Positions 23,951 through 30,484 of a stretch of DNA of 30,484 nucleotides are shown here, in pieces (positions within the stretch are counted from its first letter, which is position 1; the number at the start of each line of letters is the position of its first letter). The translations under genes were made by a program, and so were the position numbers. This DNA comes from an uncultured Gammaproteobacteria bacterium (GTDB lineage: Bacteria; Pseudomonadota; Gammaproteobacteria; Pseudomonadales; Azotimanducaceae_A). The notes beneath the pieces were generated by a model. It had not been told where the DNA came from and searched no databases. It saw only the letters and a program-made list of their open reading frames with translations. Location: positions 1-30,484 of the forward strand of contig CAJWGQ010000010.1 in NCBI GenBank assembly GCA_913041025.1, in the 5' to 3' direction.

Positions 23951-25164
23951 AAGACATTCTCTCGGGCCTTCGTATTGTCGACTTATCCATGGGATGGGCT
24001 GGACCTCTCGCTGCTCGACACCTAGCCGATATGGGCGCCGAGGTTATTAAAGTAGAAGGGTGTGTTCGATTTGACTGGTGGCGGAGTTGGGAAGCCACCC
24101 AAGAATGGATTGACGATAACGGAGCCGAAAAATCGGTGGCCTACCTCTACGCCAACCGCAATAAACTCGACATTACTTTAGACCTTGAAACAGAACGAGG
24201 AAGGGAACTCCTTCTGAAACTCGTCTCTCAATCGGACGCACTGATCGAAAATTTCTCAGGCGGGACCTTACAAAAACTCAACCTATCCTACGAAGAGATT
24301 CGTGAGGCCAACGAGGAAATTGTAATGCTATCGATGCCGGCCTTTGGAAGTGACGGTCCATGGGCAGAGTTTCGAGCCTACGGTTCCACGATCGAGCACT
24401 CTTCTGGCCTACCCCACTTAAATGGTTGGCCAGAAGATCCACCCACCATGCAGCATGTTGCTCTTGGCGACTCAATTGCCGGTCTGAACGGTGTAGCAGC
24501 GATGCTAACCGCACTCATGCATAAATCGAAAACCGGCGAAGGACAGTTTATCGATCTTAACCAAGCCGAATGTCTCTTTCCGTTAGGTATTCACGGCATA
24601 TTACAGCAGTCTGTTGAAGGCACTTCGTTTGAAAGATATGGGAATTCGCATCCTGATTACGCCCCCTATGGCGTCTATCCCTGTTCTGGGGAGGACAATT
24701 GGATTCTTATTCAGATATTTGATGAGCCAGAATGGGACCGCTTAAAACAGATAACAGACCTCAAATATGGTCGCCTTTCTGACCGGATACAAAGAAGAGC
24801 TCAACTTAACGAAGAGCTCTCGGACTGGACACGAACAAAAGACAAAAAAGCGCTGATGGAAGAACTTCAACACACGGGTATTTGCGCTTCCGTGCTAAAT
24901 AACTCCTCTGAGCTACTCAATGATCCACAGCTTTTAGATCGAAACTACGTTCAATGGCTCGAACGTGACTTCGTAGGCACGATACCGCACCCAAGCACAC
25001 CGTATCGGCCTGGCAAAGAGCCCATTCCTATCTCCAAGCCAGCACCCACCTTGGGACAACACAACAAAGAAATCTTAGGAAGTCTTCTAGGACTTAGTGA
25101 GTCTGACTTAGCCGAACTTACCTCCGAGGGAATAATCGGAACCAAACCCAGACTTCCTAAATAG
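23947..25164 (+). CDS. Class III CoA-transferase (CaiB/BaiF family), catalytic partner
   Basis: Start set at ATG 23947, overlapping the previous stop (ATGA), with AGGAAG upstream; the longer frame from 23914 is not supported. 405 residues: SGLRIVDLSMGWAGPLAARH (6-25), ADMGAEVIKVEG, YANRNKLDITLDL, LIENFSGGTLQKL and VALGDSIAGLNGVAAM with the expected nucleophile Asp175. The region after residue 37 has a Trp-rich insertion (FDWWRSWEATQEW) not seen in the other CaiB proteins here, possibly shaping the acid-binding pocket. It probably forms a heterodimer with the preceding CaiB-like protein. The reaction, by family, is CoA transfer between two carboxylic acids; the acids are unknown. Confidence 0.9.
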   Translation: MKDILSGLRIVDLSMGWAGPLAARHLADMGAEVIKVEGCVRFDWWRSWEATQEWIDDNGAEKSVAYLYANRNKLDITLDLETERGRELLLKLVSQSDALIENFSGGTLQKLNLSYEEIREANEEIVMLSMPAFGSDGPWAEFRAYGSTIEHSSGLPHLNGWPEDPPTMQHVALGDSIAGLNGVAAMLTALMHKSKTGEGQFIDLNQAECLFPLGIHGILQQSVEGTSFERYGNSHPDYAPYGVYPCSGEDNWILIQIFDEPEWDRLKQITDLKYGRLSDRIQRRAQLNEELSDWTRTKDKKALMEELQHTGICASVLNNSSELLNDPQLLDRNYVQWLERDFVGTIPHPSTPYRPGKEPIPISKPAPTLGQHNKEILGSLLGLSESDLAELTSEGIIGTKPRLPK

Positions 25165-25196
25165 ATCGGAGCACTCTCACTGTGAGCGCATGACGG

Positions 25197-25225
25197 TTGA
25201 ATAACTAATCGACACGCGTTAAATT
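25197..25225 (+). promoter_or_regulatory. Possible promoter for the TSP3 lipoprotein gene
   Basis: TTGAAT (25197-25202) and TAAATT (25220-25225) with 17-base spacing in the 92-base gap before the lipoprotein gene; each hexamer matches consensus at 4 of 6. The predicted leader is about 25 bases. Found by eye; weak. Confidence 0.3.
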
Positions 25226-25256
25226 CGAAGGTTCCGAATAATCGAGCCATCGAACA

Positions 25257-27059
25257 ATGCAGAAAATTTCTAGACATGGTCTCCTCGTCCTCTCGGCGTT
25301 TGTATTAGCCGCTTGTAGTAGTGGTGGAGATGACGCAGCGCCAGCGGCGATTGTACCCACCAATAACGCACCGACATTCACAGACCCAGGCACCCTGAGC
25401 GTGCTTGAAGGAAGCGCAGCGGTCGCATCCATTGAGGTCAGTGACCTCGAAAGTGGATCAGCCGGCGTTACTCAAACAATTAGCGGGGGCGCCGACGCAG
25501 CAAGCTTTGCGATCACACCTGCCGGCGTACTGACCTTCGCTACCGCCCAGGACTTCGAAGTACCTGGCGACAGTGATGGAGACAACGTATTTGAAGTTAC
25601 CATCCAAGGGGAAGATCAGGCAGGCGCGACGGCTACGCTGAATTTATCTGTAACCGTAACCGATGCAATAGAAGGCCGAATCATAGACGGCCCTCTGTCC
25701 GGCGCACAGGTTTTCATTGACCTAGACGATGATGGCACTCTAGACGAGGGCGAGCCCAGTGTGACTTCTGATGAAAACGGATTTTTTAAGGCAGCTCCTG
25801 GAGTGGCAGCCGAAGGCGTGACCAAGAAAATTGTATCGATTGGTGGAACGGATACAGCGACAGGTAAAGAGCTACCGAATATAGCGCTCATCTCGACCTT
25901 ACCGTCAGATCCTACGAAGCCCGTTTCTGTTACGCCTCTCACCACGGTTATCTCTTCTGCATCGACACCCGAAGAACAGGCCAAAGTTCTGACTGCACTC
26001 GGCATCACGGGGACTGTTGAAGACCTCTTGACGACCGATACCTGGGCGTTGGCAGAGGCAGGGGACGCCACCGCGCAAGAACTTCAACGTAAAAACCAGC
26101 AAGTAGGCCTAATTTTACAAACTGCGGACAGCTTAGTCAGTGACGGTGCATCCTCATCGGCAACAGCGCTCTCTGAAGCCGTCGCGGCTCAAATTGTAGA
26201 GATTGCGACAACAAACGATAGTGTGGATTTGACGAGTACTGCCACCGTGACCGAGGTCCTGAGCGATACGGTTGCCGCGGTGGATACGACTTCAACGGTT
26301 GACGCGGCTGCCATAGCGGCAGTGGCGGACAGTGTCGCAGATGTAAACACCCTTGTTGCAGATCCGACGATCGACCCGACTGGAGACGCCGCCAAGGAAA
26401 TCGCCGAGGCCGCACAGACAGATCTTCTAACTTCTGTCGAAAGCTTAGCGGCTGGAACTACCGACACGACTGAGTTCACCGCAGCAACAGAAACCGCCAC
26501 TTTGTTGAAGGACTCTACGACAGCTATCGCGGTAGTAGACACAGACGGCGACGGCATATCCGACTTGCTCGACACTGACGATGATAACGATGGTGTCGAG
26601 GATGCCAAAGATGCGTTCTCTCTCAATAAAGACGAGTCGGTTGATACGGATGGCGATGGCATCGGAAACAACGCAGATACGGACGACGACGGTGACGGCT
26701 TGGCGGATACTGCAGACGCTTTCCCGTTAGTCTCAATAGGCACACTAACCGACACCGATAAAGACGGTCGACCTGACGCTTGCGACGCCGCCTGCCAGAC
26801 CGCTGGTATGACAGCAGACTCGGATGATGACAACGACGGTGTAGCCGACACAGAAGATGCTTTTCCTTTAGTGTCAACGGAAACTCTCGATACGGATGGA
26901 GATGGTATCGGCAACAATACAGATACCGACGATGATGGAGACGGAGTCGCAGATGCCGACGATCTGTTCCCCCTCATATCCAACGTACAAAAAACAGGGA
27001 CTGCTGGCAGAGCAGGCTTCACGGTACCTGAACAAGTCAAAGTACTAGAGACCAAATAA
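25257..27059 (+). CDS. Lipoprotein with cadherin-like domain and thrombospondin type 3 repeats
   Basis: 600 residues. Lipoprotein signal with lipobox L-A-A-C, Cys20. Residues ~37-137 look like a cadherin-type beta domain ([40 protein letters not shown]). Residues ~140-180 form a short carrier-like module with [18 protein letters not shown]. Residues ~220-425 are an Ala/Thr/Val-rich helical stretch ([19 protein letters not shown]). Residues ~428-572 are Asp-rich thrombospondin type 3 repeats ([18 protein letters not shown]) that should bind many Ca2+ ions, with a Cys pair (C509, C513) between repeats. The C-terminus is [13 protein letters not shown]. Expected location: outer membrane or cell surface. 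The next gene starts 10 bases later, so the two are probably co-expressed. Function unknown; calcium-dependent adhesion or scaffolding is plausible. Confidence 0.85.
   Translation: MQKISRHGLLVLSAFVLAACSSGGDDAAPAAIVPTNNAPTFTDPGTLSVLEGSAAVASIEVSDLESGSAGVTQTISGGADAASFAITPAGVLTFATAQDFEVPGDSDGDNVFEVTIQGEDQAGATATLNLSVTVTDAIEGRIIDGPLSGAQVFIDLDDDGTLDEGEPSVTSDENGFFKAAPGVAAEGVTKKIVSIGGTDTATGKELPNIALISTLPSDPTKPVSVTPLTTVISSASTPEEQAKVLTALGITGTVEDLLTTDTWALAEAGDATAQELQRKNQQVGLILQTADSLVSDGASSSATALSEAVAAQIVEIATTNDSVDLTSTATVTEVLSDTVAAVDTTSTVDAAAIAAVADSVADVNTLVADPTIDPTGDAAKEIAEAAQTDLLTSVESLAAGTTDTTEFTAATETATLLKDSTTAIAVVDTDGDGISDLLDTDDDNDGVEDAKDAFSLNKDESVDTDGDGIGNNADTDDDGDGLADTADAFPLVSIGTLTDTDKDGRPDACDAACQTAGMTADSDDDNDGVADTEDAFPLVSTETLDTDGDGIGNNTDTDDDGDGVADADDLFPLISNVQKTGTAGRAGFTVPEQVKVLETK
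26538..26972 (+). repeat. Asp-rich thrombospondin type 3 repeat tract
   Basis: Coding repeats inside the lipoprotein gene. Two 84-base units at 26643-26726 and 26889-26972 encode nearly identical 28-residue blocks beginning [10 protein letters not shown], with differences mainly at third codon positions. Shorter related units lie before and between them. The pattern fits old internal duplication kept by selection on the protein rather than recent DNA duplication. Confidence 0.8.
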
Positions 27060-27069
27060 GGAAGGGAAG

Positions 27070-30012
27070 ATGAAAAAATTAGTAACAACAATATGTTTAA
27101 TGATTGCACCCCTCTTTGCTTCCGGGGCTGCCTATGATGATGATGCAACAAACTATTTCGTATCGGGCTCTGGCGCAAACGAAGCCCTCGAAATGGTGAA
27201 CGAGATCATCTGTTTCTTCAAAAACACCCGTTCAGAAGAATTCGTCAATGACGGCATCTACAAGGCCACCGTTTACGCGGACGAATGCGAAACAGTCAGT
27301 GCAGCGAGCTCTTCTGCTGGAGCAGCAGCTCCGAAAAAAAGCGGAGCGTCCTCTGGCGATAAGAAAGGTGCAACAGCAGAACAAAAGACAGGCTCAACTG
27401 CCATCTTGAACGTCACTCGTGGTGACGCCGAGACAGACCCCGTCATCACCAAGGGCTGGTTTGCTCTCATCCTCAAAGAAGAGATGGGGCCTGGTCAGAC
27501 CATGGAAATGTTCATTGATGTCTTTATCGATATGGTGCAAACCGCCGGCGTCAGCGCCGACAACCCGAAGGGCGAGTGGTCAATGCGCTATTCATTATCC
27601 GCGGGCAAGGACATGCAGTTCTGTCCAGAGTGCGAAACCATTCCTAAAGGAACACCCTTTGGAATTGGCTACATAGACTCTCAAGGCAAAGTGCTTCGAT
27701 TCAAGGACAACGGCTTCCAGGGTAACGCCAACGTGATCGCTAATTTTGAAACCAATGGAGACATCGAAGGCATCTACATGGAAGAGAGCTTTATCGGAAG
27801 TTGGGAAGCTGGGACGGAGGAAACCATTTTCGTACAAAATGGCTTCGTTGTAGATGCGACCAACAAAGTCTTCTGTAAGAAGCTTTTAAAAGCGGAGAAA
27901 ATCGACTTCGATACACTGGACCCAAAAACCTATGCGCCCACTCGCACCGAATATACTCCTGTGGAGGGCGATGGGTTGGCAACTGGAGAAACCTGCTACT
28001 CGACGGACGTAGCTAAGGCCTATCGTAACGTGTGGCGTTATGGCGTCTACGACCAGGCCGGAGCTCGTTACGAGCTATCTAACCAGGCGTTCCCCTTAAG
28101 AGCGACGATTAATGAGGGACAGGACAACGAAAAAGAAATCTTTGCGTATGCCGGCTACTGGGGCGTACACGTTGACCCAGAGTCCATTGGTTCTGTTGGA
28201 GACAGCGTCCAATTCGAAAAAGAGGACTTTGCTGCTAACGAGGGCTCGACTCCTCCCAAGTACACTCTAAAGGACAAGTACACGCGCGTTGAAAAACGCG
28301 AAAAACAGTATGTCGCGTTAAATGACCTGCACGGATTATCTTTAGGGGTGAATCTCGCTGGGGATACCTACTGGAGAAAAGAGTTGCAGACGCTAAATGC
28401 AGCGCTCGCAGACTCGAGCACCTATCAGGAGTATGAAGGCAAGTTCGATAAAGCAACCCAGAAGTTCACGTTAACTGAAGGCGTTAAGTTCTTTCCAAAC
28501 TATTCGAAAGAGACACTCACCACGCCGATCGAGTTCACCACTACCCAGTGGCTCGCAACTATGAAGAAAACCTGGGACGCGGGTACTGATTGGGAGTTCA
28601 CGGACTACGCGCACTTACATGTGTACAGCCACGATACTCAGCAGGGATACTCGATAACCCAGCAAGCGATGAACAATCCAACAGATGGCACCGCACCAGA
28701 AGGAGCTACTGACGAGGCCAAACGGAACGACACGAGCTCGGGCGTCTCGTCAGAGATCACATCAGTGGTCAAAGACTTTACCGAAATCGCAGCGGCGGGG
28801 GGACTCAAGTGTCTGACCGAGTGTCCGACATCAACCAAAGTACCTCAAACCTTTGGCGATGCCTTTCAAAAAGCAGCGGCGGCAGCGACAAGTGGTGCTG
28901 GAATGATTCAGTATGAACCAGATAACAATGGCAACCCGACTGGATCGCCCTCGCCTTACGCAGAGGCGGGTCCAGAGGTAACAGCAACTGAAGCCGCTGG
29001 GAGCCCCTACACCATCAAGTGGTGCCCAGATTGCGATGAAGAGCAGATCACCTTCCAACAAGGGGAATGGGTCGATGGCATGCTGGCCAGCGAGATGACC
29101 ACTTACTCGATCACTAATGACATGATCTACGAGAATGGCTCGCCTTTAGCAACTGGGATAACCAGCGATCTGAAGACACAAATGTCAGCTGGCACAATTA
29201 GGGATCCCTACTCCTTCTTCCAGGGCGCGCAGTTCATCAATGCTCGCGGTGATATAAGGGAAATGTCCTGGGGCCTTAACAGCGGACCACTTGTACTTGC
29301 TAACAAAATCAGTGAGTTGGAATGCTCCAAGAATAACGCGGGAGAGTATGATGGCATCACTCCGCCCTGGTGGAGCGCTTCTGAAAAAGCCCAGACTCGT
29401 TATTGTGTCGACAAGATGTGGAGCAACAAGACGTTGACCACCTACAACATCATGATGGAGGTGGCGCCAGCCTTCGAGATTTACGATGAGGCAGGCAGCA
29501 AGGTGAGCTTTGATCCACCCAAGATGCTTTACTTTCAGGTGCCTGATACGTCTGAGTATGGCAACGATCGAGGCAAAGATCTGCGCTTAAATTATAATGG
29601 TTTCGGAGACCTTCACGGCATTCCGGGCTATGTCATAGACATCAATACTGGAGAGAGCAAAGGACAATACTTCGACGGGGAATGGATGGATAACTACCGT
29701 TATATCTCTAGATTCATCATACCAACTGGTTCAGAAGTAACCGACAAGGTGACCGGGACTAAGTACAAGGTTAAGGCGTTAAACGGCGAAGAGTTCCTGT
29801 CACTGGCTGCCGACGCCAAGGGCACCCTGACCTATACAGCAACCTCCGCAGATCTTGTCCCCGATGAATTGATGATAGATGTCGGGCCTAACGGCGGAGA
29901 CAACTACATTGGAGCTAAGCCCACTGACGACCAGATCACGGTCAACGGAGGCAAACCGGCAGTTATACACGGCAAGGTGCTGGCTGATCCGAGTCCATCT
30001 GGCGGGTCCTAG
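27070..30012 (+). CDS. Large secreted protein of unknown family with CxxC pairs
   Basis: 980 residues, not recognised. It has a Sec signal peptide (MKKLVTTICLMIAPLFASGA) and no lipobox. Residues 78-107 are a low-complexity Ala/Ser/Lys linker. The rest is soluble and rich in beta-forming segments. Cysteine pairs occur at 185/188 (FCPECE), 581/585 (CLTEC) and 652/655 (WCPDCDE), with others at 73, 269, 309, 752 and 779, which would suit disulfides or metal binding; there is no CxxCH haem site. A short motif recurs: GDIEG (230-234), NDLHG (418-422), GDIRE (728-732) and GDLHG (846-850), each in a similar Gly/Asn-rich context, suggesting 3-4 repeated domains. AAGGAAGGGA before the ATG gives a strong ribosome site. 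It lies 10 bases after the TSP3 lipoprotein gene and is followed by a hairpin. Confidence 0.8.
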   Translation: MKKLVTTICLMIAPLFASGAAYDDDATNYFVSGSGANEALEMVNEIICFFKNTRSEEFVNDGIYKATVYADECETVSAASSSAGAAAPKKSGASSGDKKGATAEQKTGSTAILNVTRGDAETDPVITKGWFALILKEEMGPGQTMEMFIDVFIDMVQTAGVSADNPKGEWSMRYSLSAGKDMQFCPECETIPKGTPFGIGYIDSQGKVLRFKDNGFQGNANVIANFETNGDIEGIYMEESFIGSWEAGTEETIFVQNGFVVDATNKVFCKKLLKAEKIDFDTLDPKTYAPTRTEYTPVEGDGLATGETCYSTDVAKAYRNVWRYGVYDQAGARYELSNQAFPLRATINEGQDNEKEIFAYAGYWGVHVDPESIGSVGDSVQFEKEDFAANEGSTPPKYTLKDKYTRVEKREKQYVALNDLHGLSLGVNLAGDTYWRKELQTLNAALADSSTYQEYEGKFDKATQKFTLTEGVKFFPNYSKETLTTPIEFTTTQWLATMKKTWDAGTDWEFTDYAHLHVYSHDTQQGYSITQQAMNNPTDGTAPEGATDEAKRNDTSSGVSSEITSVVKDFTEIAAAGGLKCLTECPTSTKVPQTFGDAFQKAAAAATSGAGMIQYEPDNNGNPTGSPSPYAEAGPEVTATEAAGSPYTIKWCPDCDEEQITFQQGEWVDGMLASEMTTYSITNDMIYENGSPLATGITSDLKTQMSAGTIRDPYSFFQGAQFINARGDIREMSWGLNSGPLVLANKISELECSKNNAGEYDGITPPWWSASEKAQTRYCVDKMWSNKTLTTYNIMMEVAPAFEIYDEAGSKVSFDPPKMLYFQVPDTSEYGNDRGKDLRLNYNGFGDLHGIPGYVIDINTGESKGQYFDGEWMDNYRYISRFIIPTGSEVTDKVTGTKYKVKALNGEEFLSLAADAKGTLTYTATSADLVPDELMIDVGPNGGDNYIGAKPTDDQITVNGGKPAVIHGKVLADPSPSGGS

Positions 30013-30023
30013 TGCGCTCGTCT

Positions 30024-30050
30024 GGGGAAATCGAGATTAATGATTTCCCC
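30024..30050 (+). terminator. Hairpin after the 980-residue protein gene, candidate terminator
   Basis: GGGGAAATC (30024-30032) and GATTTCCCC (30042-30050) form a perfect 9-base-pair stem with a 9-base loop, 12 bases after the stop codon. The sequence after it is pyrimidine-rich (CCTTCCTCTTTC) but lacks a clean T-run, so it may be a weak intrinsic terminator, an RNA-stabilising hairpin, or part of a rho-dependent end. Confidence 0.5.
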
Positions 30051-30168
30051 GGACCTTCCTCTTTCGTAAACCCCCAATCTAAAAACCGACAAAACTGCTT
30101 CCAACTTGCGTCTAGGCCTAGAGTCATTTAGCGTCTTACAGCAACGCTTTAGCGAAACTGGACAGACC

Positions 30169-30484
30169 ATGTACAAACTATTTCTATTAGCTTTTACCCT
30201 TATCATGCCGCTCAGCGTGCTTTCTGATGATCATGTCAAAGTCACCGACCTAGACTGGCTCACAGGTAGCTGGGACGGTCAAATGGGCCCTGCCGTACTC
30301 GAAGAAAATTGGTCTCTACCTCGAGCCGGCACGATCGCTTCGCTTGTTCGTCAGACCGGGCCCGACGGGATGGGAATGGTCGAGATGGTCTATATCGAGG
30401 AAGCCGGCGGAACCCTCGATCTTTACATCCAACAATGGGATACGGGTTTTGTCTCCAGAACACCAGGCGCTCAAAAAATGACCA
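30169..30484 (+). CDS. DUF6265-type exported protein, N-terminal part (3' end outside window)
   Basis: The frame from ATG 30169 runs off the window after 105 codons. The N-terminus MYKLFLLAFTLIMPLSVLS is a Sec signal peptide, with likely cleavage before DDHVKV. The mature part begins with the family's opening pattern DLDWLTGSWDGQMG, then LEENWSLPRAGTIASLVRQ and VEMVYIEEAGGTLDLYIQQW. DUF6265 proteins are small periplasmic or secreted beta-barrel-like proteins of unknown function. There is only a weak ribosome site. The hairpin at 30024-30050 separates it from the preceding gene, so it may have its own promoter within 30051-30168, where I see no convincing -10/-35 pair. Confidence 0.78.
   Translation, partial: MYKLFLLAFTLIMPLSVLSDDHVKVTDLDWLTGSWDGQMGPAVLEENWSLPRAGTIASLVRQTGPDGMGMVEMVYIEEAGGTLDLYIQQWDTGFVSRTPGAQKMT

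Noticed and set aside
25176..25186. Palindrome CTCACTGTGAG after the last CaiB gene as terminator or operator
   Set aside because: The arms are only five bases with a single central base and no T-run; too short to support either call.
26189..27178. A 329-residue minus-strand open frame, Ser- and Val-rich
   Set aside because: It lies opposite the Asp-rich repeat tract of the lipoprotein gene. GAT/GAC/GGC-type codons read backwards give long stop-free Ser-rich frames. It has no ribosome site and no family signature.

Overview
The window looks like chromosomal DNA from a heterotrophic, Gram-negative proteobacterium, most plausibly a free-living marine gammaproteobacterium. This rests on a TAXI-type TRAP transporter, a secreted DUF1800/DUF1501 pair, a Tat-exported aldo/keto reductase, lipoproteins with cadherin-like and thrombospondin type 3 repeats, and a dense set of CoA-linked catabolic genes. 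The taxonomic guess is inference; there is no rRNA or marker gene. No tRNA, CRISPR array, insertion sequence, phage gene or transcription-factor gene was seen. Coding density is very high: the longest gene-free stretch is about 156 bases (30013-30168), and several genes start at GTG, TTG or apparently CTG.

Layout. (1) 1-3692: 3' end of an alkyl sulfatase, convergent with a two-gene TAXI TRAP transporter operon. (2) 3820-7289: a small lipoprotein and a DUF1800-DUF1501 operon whose DUF1800 gene is split by an in-frame TGA. (3) 7384-9637: a Tat-exported aldo/keto reductase lacking the usual catalytic histidine, followed 4 bases later by larC (nickel-pincer cofactor biosynthesis), which seems to start at CTG. 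(4) 9648-25164: a catabolic island built from three divergent gene pairs. AMACR-type racemase faces a two-subunit hotdog dehydratase; a minus-strand operon (FMN 2-hydroxyacid oxidase, PNPOx-like, SDR, double-hotdog dehydratase) faces a plus-strand operon (two acyl-CoA dehydrogenases, CaiB CoA-transferase, crotonase); a minus-strand operon (VOC protein, crotonase, CMD-like) faces epoxide hydrolase plus two CaiB-like proteins. (5) 25257-30484: a TSP3-repeat lipoprotein, a 980-residue secreted protein of unknown family, a hairpin, and the start of a DUF6265 protein.

How the genes may work together. The island has the parts for activating a carboxylic acid as a CoA ester (CaiB transferases), setting the stereochemistry of a 2-methyl branch (AMACR), dehydrogenation (paired ACADs), hydration and isomerisation (hotdogs, crotonases), oxidation (SDR) and epoxide opening. 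This fits degradation of a branched, cyclic or terpenoid/steroid-like acid, but the substrate is unknown. A recurring theme is tandem paralogues in which one partner has lost the catalytic residues (ACAD pair, CaiB pair, hotdog pair). These are best read as heteromeric enzymes with one structural and one catalytic subunit.
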